Source: Aliiglaciecola sp. CAU 1673
GTDB taxonomy: Bacteria; Pseudomonadota; Gammaproteobacteria; Enterobacterales; Alteromonadaceae
Direction of reading: 5' to 3'
Length of the DNA: 64,000 nucleotides
Assembly (NCBI RefSeq): GCF_029223185.1
Contig: NZ_JARHUG010000002.1
Location: forward strand, 62,001 to 126,000
Shown: piece after piece, positions 56,241 to 64,000 of the stretch
Layout of the letters: each line of letters begins with the position of its first letter
Position numbering within the stretch: the stretch's first letter is position 1
Made by a program: the position numbers and the translations under genes
The notes under the pieces: generated by a model
Database searches by the model: none
Told to the model about the DNA's origin: nothing
Seen by the model: the letters and a program-made list of their open reading frames with translations, nothing else

Positions 56241-57656
56241 ATGAGCACTGTGACCCGATTCGCCCCCAGCCCCACGGGCTATTTGCACGTAGGCGGCGCC
56301 CGTACCGCACTTTATTCCTGGTTATATGCCAAAAAGCAAGGCGGCAAATTTGTACTGCGAATTGAGGACACAGATGTAGAACGTTCCACCCAGGCAGCCA
56401 TCGACGCCATTTTAGAGGGCATGAACTGGCTGGGACTGGATTGGGATGATGGCCCTTACTACCAAACCAAACGTTTCGATCGTTACCGTGAAATCATTGG
56501 TCAGTTGGTCGAGCAAGGTAAAGCCTATAAATGCTATTGCTCCAGAGAGCGTTTGGAAGCTCTGCGTGAAGATCAAATGGCTAAAGGCTTAAAGCCCAAG
56601 TATGACGGTAAGTGCCGTCATGGCGTGGATGAGAAAGCCCATGCCGGTCAGTCTTTTGTGGTGCGTTTTAAAAATCCTGAAGACGGCTCAGTGATTATCA
56701 ATGACCATATCCGTGGACGTATTGAAATTGCCAACGCCGAACTGGACGACCTGATTATTCTGCGCAGCGACAACACGCCGACGTACAACTTCTGTGTGGT
56801 GGTGGATGACTGGGATATGGGCATTACCCATGTGGTACGTGGTGAAGACCATATCAACAATACACCGCGCCAAATCAATATCCTCAAAGCCCTGAATGCA
56901 CCATTGCCGGAATATGCCCATGTGTCGATGATCCTGGGCGATGACGGTAAGAAGTTATCTAAACGTCACGGCGCCGTTTCTGTAATGCAATACCGTGACG
57001 ACGGTTTCCTGCCACAGGCGCTACTTAACTATCTGGTGCGTTTGGGTTGGTCCCATGGAGACCAGGAAATCTTCAGTCGTGAAGAAATGATTTCGTTGTT
57101 TAGTCTGGATGCTATCGGTCAGTCTGCCTCGGCGTTTAACACCGATAAGCTGATTTGGTTAAACCAACATTACATTAAGACTTTACCTGGAACTGAGGTG
57201 GCGGCCCATGCCAAGTGGCACTTTGAGCAGCAAGGCATAGATGTTAGCCAGGGGCCGGCCCTTGAAGCGGTCATTGCTATTCAGGCGGACAGGGTGAAAA
57301 CCTTGAAGGAGCTGGCCGAGGTCAGTCGCTATTTCTACGAAGAATATGAAGAGTTCAATGAAGATGCTGCCAAAAAGCATCTGCGTCCGGTAGCCGCCGA
57401 AGCGCTTGAGAAAGCGAAAGAAAAGCTTCTGGCAGTGCAAGAATGGAACGTGGGAAACCTGCACCAAGCGATCAATGCCGCGGCTGAAGAACTAGGCGTT
57501 GGCATGGGCAAAGTAGGGATGCCGCTTCGTGTTGCTATTACCGGCAGTGGTAATTCTCCCTCCTTGGACATCACCTTAAATTTGCTTAACAAGCAGCAAG
57601 TTGAGCGTCGAATAGACAAGGCGCTTAAATATATAGCAAACAGAGCTGAGGCCTAA
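56241..57656 (+). CDS. gltX: Glutamyl-tRNA synthetase
   Basis: The 471 residues form a class I synthetase. The HIGH-type site is in [18 protein letters not shown], and KLSKRHG is near residue 237. Zinc-site-like Cys residues (CYCSRE, CRH) lie at about 98-125. It charges tRNA-Glu, three genes of which lie just downstream on the same strand, a placement seen in many gammaproteobacteria. AGGACC precedes the ATG. Confidence 0.97.
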   Translation: MSTVTRFAPSPTGYLHVGGARTALYSWLYAKKQGGKFVLRIEDTDVERSTQAAIDAILEGMNWLGLDWDDGPYYQTKRFDRYREIIGQLVEQGKAYKCYCSRERLEALREDQMAKGLKPKYDGKCRHGVDEKAHAGQSFVVRFKNPEDGSVIINDHIRGRIEIANAELDDLIILRSDNTPTYNFCVVVDDWDMGITHVVRGEDHINNTPRQINILKALNAPLPEYAHVSMILGDDGKKLSKRHGAVSVMQYRDDGFLPQALLNYLVRLGWSHGDQEIFSREEMISLFSLDAIGQSASAFNTDKLIWLNQHYIKTLPGTEVAAHAKWHFEQQGIDVSQGPALEAVIAIQADRVKTLKELAEVSRYFYEEYEEFNEDAAKKHLRPVAAEALEKAKEKLLAVQEWNVGNLHQAINAAAEELGVGMGKVGMPLRVAITGSGNSPSLDITLNLLNKQQVERRIDKALKYIANRAEA

Positions 57657-57665
57657 AAAAAACCG

Positions 57666-57694
57666 TTGACAGAAATAGGGGGCGTGCCTAGAAT
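57666..57694 (+). promoter_or_regulatory. Promoter of the Ala/Glu tRNA operon
   Basis: TTGACA (57666-57671), a 17-base spacer and TAGAAT (57689-57694), followed by a GC-rich discriminator (GCGCCCC). It begins only nine bases after the gltX stop. Confidence 0.88.
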
Positions 57695-57732
57695 GCGCCC
57701 CGCTGTAACGGAACGGCACTTTTAAGAAAGTC

Positions 57733-57808
<76 letters not shown>

Positions 57809-57962
57809 AATTTTACGTCAGTGCGATAAGTGTTGACCAGTTACCCAGCCTAGTGGGTAGCGACAGAAAAAAAGATTCTGGGAGGACAAGGTCGCTCGGT
57901 TCGCCGGCTCACCTCGCCTCACAGAATTGTATCGAAACAGTGTTTCGATAAGCAGGAATTCT
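57809..57962 (+). repeat. Ala-Glu spacer, first copy of a duplicated segment
   Basis: This spacer is nearly identical to 58287-58438, with a few substitutions and short indels. It holds a TACCCA-TGGGTA hairpin and, just before tRNA-Glu, a long imperfect hairpin (CAGAATT ... AATTCTG) enclosing TATCGAAACAGTGTTTCGATA. Confidence 0.85.
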
Positions 57963-58038
57963 GTCCCCTTCGTCTAGAGGCCTAGGACACCGCCCTTTCA
58001 CGGCGGTAACAGGGGTTCGAATCCCCTAGGGGACGCCA
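57963..58038 (+). tRNA. tRNA-Glu (UUC), first copy
   Basis: 76 bases with CCA; anticodon TTC in CCGCC-CTTTCAC-GGCGG; acceptor GTCCCCT/AGGGGAC. Identical to the other two tRNA-Glu genes. Confidence 0.95.
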
Positions 58039-58210
58039 ATTTTCGAAGTGTACGCCGTACTGAAATCCTAGGGTGAGAAGCCCTGCGGTTCGACAAAATG
58101 CCAAAGGCATTTTGAACGTCAGAAAGCGCATAGTGCTTGATGATGGTCAGGAGGTGAAATGCAATGCATTTCATAATTCCCTGGGGTGTCGCGTCATAAC
58201 GGCAAAATTT

Positions 58211-58286
<76 letters not shown>

Positions 58287-58438
58287 AATTTTACGTCAGT
58301 GCGATAAGCACTGACCAGTTACCCAGCCTAGTGGGTAGCGACAGAAAAAAGATTCTGGGAGGACAAGGTCGCTCGGTTCGCCGGCTCACCTCGTCTCACA
58401 GAATTTTATCGAAGCAGTGCTTCGATAAGCAAAATTCT
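58287..58438 (+). repeat. Ala-Glu spacer, second copy
   Basis: Near-identical to 57809-57962. In the enclosed hairpin the changes keep pairing (TATCGAAGCAGTGCTTCGATA here, TATCGAAACAGTGTTTCGATA there), i.e. a compensatory A/T to G/C change. Confidence 0.85.
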
Positions 58439-58514
58439 GTCCCCTTCGTCTAGAGGCCTAGGACACCGCCCTTTCACGGCGGTAACAGGGGTTCGAATCC
58501 CCTAGGGGACGCCA
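58439..58514 (+). tRNA. tRNA-Glu (UUC), second copy
   Basis: 76 bases with CCA, identical to the first copy. Together with the preceding Ala gene and spacer it forms the second unit of an Ala-Glu duplication. Confidence 0.95.
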
Positions 58515-58582
58515 TATTTAGGACTTAAGGTCACGCTATTGTTAACAGGCGTCACCAACGGGGAAAGAATCCCCGGGTTCGA

Positions 58583-58652
58583 CAAAAATGCCTGGAGCAT
58601 TTTTGAACGTCGGTCACGACGGCCCAAAGGGCGAAATACAGGAAGTATTTCG
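58583..58652 (+). repeat. Pair of variable-stem, fixed-loop hairpins in the Glu-Glu spacer
   Basis: CAAAAATGC-CTGGA-GCATTTTTG (58583-58605) and CGAAATAC-AGGAA-GTATTTCG (58632-58652). Both stems are perfect. The same two loop types recur with other stems at 58948-59019 and further on. Confidence 0.85.
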
Positions 58653-58788
58653 TAATTCCTTTGACAATAGTTACCCAGCCTAGTGGGTAACGGCAGAAAC
58701 TGTAAGACGAATAATGCCGCTCACTTCGCATGGCTACGTTCGCCTTACAGAAAATCTGCGAAGCAGTGCTTCGCAAAGAAGATTTTCT

Positions 58789-58864
58789 GTCCCCTTCGTC
58801 TAGAGGCCTAGGACACCGCCCTTTCACGGCGGTAACAGGGGTTCGAATCCCCTAGGGGACGCCA
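58789..58864 (+). tRNA. tRNA-Glu (UUC), third copy
   Basis: 76 bases with CCA, identical to the other two. Last gene of the tRNA operon; a strong terminator follows at once. Confidence 0.95.
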
Positions 58865-58910
58865 ATAAATAAAAAGGCCCCGCTCGAAAGAGCGGGGCCT
58901 TTTTATTTAT
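58865..58910 (+). terminator. Terminator of the Ala/Glu tRNA operon
   Basis: A very long stem: ATAAATAAAAAGGCCCCGCTC pairs with its complement around GAAA, ending in TTTTTATTTAT. The right half of this terminator is repeated downstream near 59051-59080 and, shortened, near 59361. Confidence 0.92.
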
Positions 58911-59455
58911 TGTTTTCCTTGATGGGGTGAGAACCCCCAGGGTTCGACCACAACGCCTGGAGCGTTGTGGGACAGCTTTTAGCTGGCCGCGAAGCGGCAA
59001 AGTACAGGAAGTACTTTGCAATCCCCTCTAAAAGGCCGTTCCCTACTTCAAACGAAAGAGCGGGGCCTTTTTATTTATCGGTTTCCTTGATGGGGTTAGA
59101 CCAATTCGCCTGGAGCGAATTGGAACGCACGAGAGTGCGGCCCGGCAGGGTGAGGGCATGGAGAGCCCGAATAGCCCTTCGGGTTCGACAAAAATGCCAG
59201 GAGCATTTACTCATCTCATCCCTGAGATTCGCCGTAAACGGCCAGCTTTTAGCTGTTCAAATTGTTTCCTGAACAATTTGTCAGAACGTCGCCTTAGCGA
59301 CGACCCGAAGGGTGAAATACAAGGATGTATTTCATAATCCCCTGCAAAAGGCCGCTCCATATTGCAAACGAAAGAGCGGGCATTCAAAACAGAAACTTCC
59401 CCAACCCCAATCCCATCAGGCACAATACCCCTAATAACAATCCCAGGAAGATCCC
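58911..59455 (+). repeat. Non-coding region of partial terminator duplications and fixed-loop hairpins
   Basis: About 545 bases without a credible gene. It contains CCACAACGC-CTGGA-GCGTTGTGG (58948-58970), GCAAAGTAC-AGGAA-GTACTTTGC (58997-59019), CCAATTCGC-CTGGA-GCGAATTGG (59101-59123), AAATGC-CAGGA-GCATTT (59192-59208), CAAATTGTT-TCCTG-AACAATTTG (59258-59280) and TGAAATAC-AAGGAT-GTATTTCA (59313-59334), plus copies of the terminator right half with the following CCTTGATGGGGT. It looks like successive partial duplications of the Glu-tRNA spacer and terminator. Confidence 0.8.
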
Positions 59456-59833
59456 ATGTCCAATCTAAGCCCCGAACAATTACAAGCCAAAACTCCGGAA
59501 GACAGGGCTGAGTACCTTTTCGAGCTCCTTCTTAGAGAGGGGAAATGCTGGGCGTTGGAGGGGCCGATGGGCTGGGTAATGTTAAGTGCCCAAGGCGATG
59601 CCTGCACGCCGTTGTTCCCCGATACCGAATCTGCCACGGCTTGGGCGGCGCAGCAGTACCCTGAAGCTAAACCCAAAACCGTTAGTTTGGATGAGTTGCA
59701 GAAGCGTTGGTTTCCCCTTTGGCAGGAGGATGAGGTGATGATCATGCTGTTTCCTCTGGCCAATGAAGAGGAAGGCGTGGTCGCGCATATTCGGGAGCTA
59801 ATAGAAGCCATTGCAGAGGAACAGGCTAAGTAA
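59456..59833 (+). CDS. DUF2750 family protein
   Basis: The 125 residues have the family pattern: RAEYLFELLLREGKCWAL, GWVMLSAQGDACTPLFPD, ATAWAAQQYPEAKPKTVSLDELQKRWFPL, then an acidic C-terminal helix. Function is unknown; no signal peptide or membrane helix. Its stop overlaps the start of the next gene (TAATG), so the pair is cotranslated. Confidence 0.85.
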   Translation: MSNLSPEQLQAKTPEDRAEYLFELLLREGKCWALEGPMGWVMLSAQGDACTPLFPDTESATAWAAQQYPEAKPKTVSLDELQKRWFPLWQEDEVMIMLFPLANEEEGVVAHIRELIEAIAEEQAK

Positions 59834-60381
59834 TGCCGATGGGACTTGGTTGCAGCAATGCAACCTTAAATGTGTATGTAGCTAATCCTCCGCCGGTGTG
59901 GCCCCTGCCCAATAAAAGTGGATTGCACTGTGCGCAGCCAGGTGAGCTGGAGAGTATTATCCAGCAATGCGGTAATGGTTGGCGAAAGCTCTTCAGTATC
60001 TACGCAAAACTGGTGTTTTCCCTGGCTGCCAAAGGTGTGGACTTGAGGCAAAATCAACCTAACTGGCAGGACTACAAGACAAAATTGTTATTGCAGCCGG
60101 GCTCTGCAACGGCCTTGTACTTTGATGCCAATAAATTGCAAAGCGGCCAGATTAAAATCATCGCAGGTCGTCAGCATGCCAGAGTGCTCGACAAAGCCTT
60201 ATCGCTTAATTTGCGTTGGCTGGATCATGAATTTGCTTTATGCGAGCAAAAGGCGATAGTGGTTTGTCCCTTTTTTGACTATCGCCAACTCACCAATGAA
60301 AAAATAGAGCGTCTCAGCACACTGATTATCTCATTACTGCAGGTTCAGTCTGAAGACAGGGTGGCAGGCTGGGGCGCATGA
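59833..60381 (+). CDS. Uncharacterised 182-residue protein coupled to DUF2750
   Basis: I cannot place the family with certainty. Features: NATLNVYVANPPP start, GNGWRKLFSIYAKLVFSLA, TALYFDANKLQSGQIKIIAGRQHA, and LRWLDHEFALCEQKAIVVCPFFDYRQLTNEKI near the end. It seems a soluble mixed alpha/beta protein. The ATG overlaps the DUF2750 stop; the last 37 bases overlap the convergent MFS gene. Confidence 0.7.
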   Translation: MPMGLGCSNATLNVYVANPPPVWPLPNKSGLHCAQPGELESIIQQCGNGWRKLFSIYAKLVFSLAAKGVDLRQNQPNWQDYKTKLLLQPGSATALYFDANKLQSGQIKIIAGRQHARVLDKALSLNLRWLDHEFALCEQKAIVVCPFFDYRQLTNEKIERLSTLIISLLQVQSEDRVAGWGA

Positions 60382-61610
60382 GCCGCTTTAGAACTTTGTT
60401 TGAAATAGCGCAATAGCAGAAACCGCCCAGACAGCACCATCAAACCGCTGATAAAAATGCTCCAACTCGGGCCAAAAAGTGCGACAGCGCCACCGATCAA
60501 AGCGATGAGCACATTGGCCAGGAAGAATGTGCTGGTTAACAAGCCCATCAGTTTTCCTTGTCCTAATTCTGAAAAACGATCACTGACGTAAACCGGCAAC
60601 AAACCGTTGTATGTGGCAATCAGCGCGCCGGTAATAAAAAAGTAGCTGGGGATAACATCAGGCGACAACCATGGCGCCAGTAGCAGGGATACTGCGAGTC
60701 CCAACAAAGCCACAGAAATGATGCTCAGGCTGGAAAAGCGTTTTGCCAGTCTCTCTACCACCAGTGCGCTCACCAATACCATTGCCAGGGTTTGCACCGC
60801 GGTCATATGGCCGATGCCAATACTGTCGTAATCGTGATCTACTACCAGGTACGGGGCAAAAAACTCATAAAAGCCATTAAGACCCAATGTCAGCAGCAGA
60901 TAGGCTAAAAATAGCGGTTTAATGGCTGGAAGCTTGAGCAAGGTAAAGGAGTTGTGCTCGGAAATGGCCTTCAGCAGCCCTTTGTTGTAGCCGCTGGCCT
61001 GGGCGTGAGACTCCTCTATGGCTATCCATACCAACAACACGGTGAGCATAAGCGCAATAGCTGCAGCATAAAAGGCCGTCTGAGCGCTTATTAGCATCAG
61101 ATAACCGCCTGCCAGGGGGCCCAACAGCCATCCGCCGTACATCATGGCATAGAGCCAGGAGAAAGCGCGGGTTTTGTCTATAACAGGGTGCAAATCTGCG
61201 GCAATAGCGCGGGAGATGGCAATATTGCCTTCACAAATACCGGTGGCAAAGCGGGCCAGCAGGAACAGCGGATAGTGTTCGATGGCAATGGCCCAGCCAC
61301 TTAACAGGTATCCTAATACGCTAAGGGCGAGACTTATCAGTAATACCGGTTTGCGACCATGCAAATCCGAAAGTGCGCCGATAAAAGAGCCGCCTAACAA
61401 CATGCCAAGAGGATAAATGGCTAGCACCAGAGCCAGTAATAACTCTTTTGGCCAACCACCAAATTCAGCAAGCGCTGAACCGGATTCACCGAGAAAAAGC
61501 GGGGCCAGAATGGGAAAGGGCAGAGCCAGACCAGAGGTACCAAGCAGGTTTACCAGCATCAGGCTAAAAAGGATTAAGTAAGCTCTGGATTTGGTCATGG
61601 CAATCGGCAT
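60345..61610 (-). CDS. MFS transporter (DHA1/TetA-like)
   Basis: The frame opens at 61817, but the ATG at 61610 (MPIAMTKSRAYLI), after AGAGAA, is the likely start (421 residues). About twelve membrane helices are visible. The loop 2-3 motif GALSDLHGRKPVLLISL is the classic MFS motif A, and ATGICEGNIAISRA is motif-C-like. Family members are mainly drug or metabolite proton antiporters; the substrate is unknown. Confidence 0.85.
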   Translation of the reverse strand: MPIAMTKSRAYLILFSLMLVNLLGTSGLALPFPILAPLFLGESGSALAEFGGWPKELLLALVLAIYPLGMLLGGSFIGALSDLHGRKPVLLISLALSVLGYLLSGWAIAIEHYPLFLLARFATGICEGNIAISRAIAADLHPVIDKTRAFSWLYAMMYGGWLLGPLAGGYLMLISAQTAFYAAAIALMLTVLLVWIAIEESHAQASGYNKGLLKAISEHNSFTLLKLPAIKPLFLAYLLLTLGLNGFYEFFAPYLVVDHDYDSIGIGHMTAVQTLAMVLVSALVVERLAKRFSSLSIISVALLGLAVSLLLAPWLSPDVIPSYFFITGALIATYNGLLPVYVSDRFSELGQGKLMGLLTSTFFLANVLIALIGGAVALFGPSWSIFISGLMVLSGRFLLLRYFKQSSKAAHAPQPATLSSD

Positions 61611-61772
61611 TCGTTTCTCTTGATTAAGGCTATGGTAATGTTTTGATATCGCTTCGCCAAATAAATAAAGTGAAAGCTTTATATAAAGCCGGGTGATGTT
61701 GCCGAGCCTTGCTAGGGCAGCAAGGCCAATGCAAAATCCGCCATAAATACCAGTCATCCGAGAATCAGAATA

Positions 61773-62183
61773 ATGCAAACTGAGCCAGAAAACCTTCCAC
61801 TGAAAGCCGCTCTGCAACAGGCCAAAGGTTGGGATGCTGTGATGAGGGAGTTGATGCTGGCGAGCCTCTCTTTGGCAGTATTAGCGGATAGTGAAAGAAC
61901 CGAAGATAAGTTACTCGCAGGCTGTGAAAGCCAGGTGTGGCTTGATGTCACCATCAGTCATGATAGGGTCACGCTTAGGGCATTTTCACCCAGTAAGGTA
62001 ATACGCGGTTTGTTGACAGTGATGTTCGAGCCCTTACAAGGACAGCCAGTTGCCCTGGTATGCGGTTTTGATATGGAGGACTATCTGGAGCAGTTAGGTC
62101 TGGCCAGGCACCTTAGTCCGTCGCGCGGAAATGGCTTAAAAGCGGTGATGACCGCCATCAAAAAATCACTCACTTGCGCTTAA
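61773..62183 (+). CDS. csdE: Cysteine desulfurase sulfur acceptor (CsdE/SufE family)
   Basis: The 136 residues contain the persulfide-accepting C51 in LLAGCESQVWL, then VTLRAFSPSKVIRGLLTVM, and LGLARHLSPSRGNGLKAV at the end, as in E. coli CsdE. It takes sulfur from a desulfurase such as CsdA. It lies convergent with tcdA (18-base overlap). In E. coli csdA-csdE-tcdA are neighbours; csdA is absent here. Confidence 0.85.
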   Translation: MQTEPENLPLKAALQQAKGWDAVMRELMLASLSLAVLADSERTEDKLLAGCESQVWLDVTISHDRVTLRAFSPSKVIRGLLTVMFEPLQGQPVALVCGFDMEDYLEQLGLARHLSPSRGNGLKAVMTAIKKSLTCA

Positions 62184-62966
62184 GCGCCGGGCGCAGCGCT
62201 CTAAATATTTGTCGATGGCCCGGGCGGCCGCCACAAAGCCAAAAGTTCCTGTGACTGCCACACTGGCACCAAAACCAGCGTTACAATCCAGTTTTACACT
62301 GCCATCTGGCAGGTTCTTAGTTTCGCAGACAGTGCCGTCTGCTTGCGGGTACTTCAGCTGTTCAGTGGAAAATACACAATCCACGGCGAAGCGACGCTTG
62401 GGGTTGGTGGTAAAACCATATTCGCGGCGAAGAATAGAACGTACCTTGGCGGCCAGTGGATCTTGCGTGGTTTTGCTGAGATCTGCCACCTGAACCTGCG
62501 TTGGGTCAGTTTGTCCGCCGGCACCACCGACCACCAAAATCGGGATCTTTCGCCTTTTGCAATGAGCCACCATGGCCGCTTTGGCCTGCACTGAGTCGGT
62601 GGCATCAATCACATAATCGAAATCGCTCAGAAGGCTACTCAGATTATCCTTGGCGGCAAAATCTTCCACCGCAAGCACCTGGCAATCCGGATTAATTTGG
62701 CGTATGCGCTCGGCCATCACCTCTACTTTACTCATCCCCACGGTACTTTGCAGGGCATGAATTTGCCTGTTGGTGTTGGTGACACAGATATCGTCCATAT
62801 CAATCAGGGTGATATGACCAATGGCGGTACGGGCTAAGGCTTCTGCTACCCATGTGCCAACCCCGCCGATACCGACTACGCAGAACCTGGCTTGCTGCAA
62901 AAATCTTGCGGGCATTTCACCATATAGGCGTCTGGTGCCGCCAAATCGTTGTTGGGAATCGGTCAT
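62166..62966 (-). CDS. tcdA: tRNA threonylcarbamoyladenosine dehydratase
   Basis: This 266-residue E1-like enzyme has RFGGTRRLYG, the nucleotide site VVGIGGVGTWVAEALAR, DMDDICVTNTNRQ, and IDATDSVQAKAAMV. TcdA (CsdL) converts t6A37 in tRNA to its cyclic form with ATP, and in E. coli uses the CsdA-CsdE sulfur relay. The convergent csdE neighbour supports the call. The 254 bases after it up to the PAS gene show no feature I can name. Confidence 0.92.
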   Translation of the reverse strand: MTDSQQRFGGTRRLYGEMPARFLQQARFCVVGIGGVGTWVAEALARTAIGHITLIDMDDICVTNTNRQIHALQSTVGMSKVEVMAERIRQINPDCQVLAVEDFAAKDNLSSLLSDFDYVIDATDSVQAKAAMVAHCKRRKIPILVVGGAGGQTDPTQVQVADLSKTTQDPLAAKVRSILRREYGFTTNPKRRFAVDCVFSTEQLKYPQADGTVCETKNLPDGSVKLDCNAGFGASVAVTGTFGFVAAARAIDKYLERCARRLSASE

Positions 62967-63220
62967 AGGGTTAGTGCTTATTTTGAAAGTCGCGCACTAT
63001 AGCATAGGCCTGATAACGAGGCAGCAAGCTCCCCCGTGTATTATCTTGTCTCACTGGCAAAAGTCAGCATATGTGCTGTACTTCATCTCCAGGGACGCCT
63101 AAGAAAATTTACTCTTTTCAAAAGGTTAATAAGGTCATTTCACGGTGTTGTCCGTGTAATTATGCCAAGGGGATCGGAGCGTATGGATTTTGTTGCAGTA
63201 TGCTATGGAATTAGCCCTTT

Positions 63221-64000
63221 ATGCTGACTAAGTTTTTCCCCTTATTCGAGTACAGCCCAGTGCCTATGTGGCTGGTCGATCCACAGCAACAAACTATCCT
63301 GGACGTTAATCTCGCTGCGGCCGAATTATTGGGCGCCGATAAACAGGTGCTGCAAAAGGAAGGCATGGACGATCTGATGGCAGCTGATGAGTTACAGCGT
63401 TTCAAAAGCCGGATTAGATCCTTAACGCAGCCGAATTCGCCAATCGAACGGGAGGTGTTGGGCATATGGGAAGTTAACGCTCATGGTCGGCAAAAAATGG
63501 TACAGATTGAGGTTAGCCGGGTTCCCTATGAGCAAGAGTGGCTTTTGCTACTGGTAGCGACTGATGTCAGCGCCAAAGTTGAGGCAGAGCAGGCGGCCCT
63601 TGGATTAATTCAGGAATTGGGGCTGGAGCGACTTAAGCTGCAACAAGTGCTTAACTCCATGACCACCGCCGTCATCATCATCGACGAGAAGGGTATTGTG
63701 GAAAGTTGTAACCCCAGTACCGAAAAGATCTTCGGTTATCCTCCCGAAGCCGTCATTGGCAAGAATGTCAATGCGCTTATGCCAGAGCCGCATCACAGCG
63801 ACCACAATGGTTACTTAGAGGCTTACCTTACTACCGGTGTCGCCAAGATCATTGGCAAACCCCGTGAGCTCACGGCCTTGCATAAAGATGGTCACACCTT
63901 TCCGATCCTATTGTCCATTGCTGAATTGCCCGAAGGGAAAGAAGGAAAACGCCGGTTTATGGGCAGCTGTGAGGATTTAACACAGTTAAAGCTTCATGAG
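63221..64000 (+). CDS. PAS-domain sensor protein with a FixL-like second PAS (3' end outside window)
   Basis: The ATG at 63221 opens a frame that runs off the right edge (260 residues visible). No strong ribosome site is present, so the start is provisional. PAS 1 covers about 5-115 (SPVPMWLVDPQQQTILDVN). A short coiled linker (about 118-142) leads to PAS 2 (about 142-255), which has VIIIDEKGIVESCNPSTEKIFGY, LMPEPHHSDHNGYL and IIGKPRELTALHKDG. H195 and R215 occupy the places of FixL heme His200 and Arg220. A kinase or cyclase output probably follows beyond the window. Confidence 0.8.
   Translation, partial: MLTKFFPLFEYSPVPMWLVDPQQQTILDVNLAAAELLGADKQVLQKEGMDDLMAADELQRFKSRIRSLTQPNSPIEREVLGIWEVNAHGRQKMVQIEVSRVPYEQEWLLLLVATDVSAKVEAEQAALGLIQELGLERLKLQQVLNSMTTAVIIIDEKGIVESCNPSTEKIFGYPPEAVIGKNVNALMPEPHHSDHNGYLEAYLTTGVAKIIGKPRELTALHKDGHTFPILLSIAELPEGKEGKRRFMGSCEDLTQLKLHE

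Overview
The window looks like chromosomal DNA from a marine-type gammaproteobacterium, most likely of the Alteromonadales. The evidence is the housekeeping order rimP-nusA-infB-rbfA-truB-rpsO, Puu/Pot polyamine genes of gammaproteobacterial type, a PEP-CTERM protein, a large TonB receptor, and GGDEF/EAL and hybrid two-component sensors. The genus is my inference; no rRNA is present. No insertion sequence, integrase, prophage or CRISPR array was found.

Layout. (1) 1-10 kb, envelope and secreted proteins: the end of a sulfotransferase, a TPR protein fused to a Cu/Zn superoxide dismutase domain, a TonB-dependent receptor, and a minus-strand set consisting of a TolB-like propeller lipoprotein, a dockerin-ended propeller protein and a cohesin-like PEP-CTERM protein, then a lone GspC-like protein. 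(2) 10-25.6 kb, a polyamine locus: cupin, puuB, puuC, potFGHI, a putrescine-type aminotransferase and puuD run leftward. A puuA and speB run rightward. A TetR regulator sits with a second puuB, divergent from a second puuA. Together these import putrescine (PotFGHI), make it from agmatine (SpeB), and degrade it through the gamma-glutamylated route (PuuA-B-C-D) or by transamination. (3) 25.6-37.3 kb: a bacterioferritin lacking the heme methionine, initiator tRNA-fMet, then a 1373-residue hybrid two-component regulator divergent from a 1995-residue secreted protein. (4) 37.5-44.4 kb: a leader region with a strong promoter and three terminator-like hairpins, then the transcription/translation operon ending at rpsO. 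(5) 44.4-54.9 kb: yqhA, a CBS-PAS-GGDEF-EAL protein, chrA, an ABC pair with a His-rich loop, a DUF3820 gene, an Atm1-type exporter and a receiver-TPR protein whose phosphoacceptor Asp is Ser.

(6) 55-59.5 kb, the most unusual part. Two tandem tRNA-Val(UAC) genes with a near-consensus promoter are followed, in the direction of transcription, by six tandem 97-98 bp repeats plus one decayed copy. Each repeat carries the 3' half of tRNA-Val including CCA, joined to a new conserved hairpin segment. The layout recalls the E. coli tyrT (rtT RNA) repeats. On the other side of gltX lies a tRNA operon Ala-Glu-Ala-Glu-Glu. Its spacers and downstream region are filled with small perfect hairpins whose stems differ completely in sequence while a 5-base loop stays nearly fixed (CTGGA or AGGAA).

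(7) 59.4-64 kb: DUF2750 and an unknown partner, an MFS exporter, csdE and tcdA, and the start of a PAS sensor whose second PAS domain keeps the FixL heme His and Arg positions.
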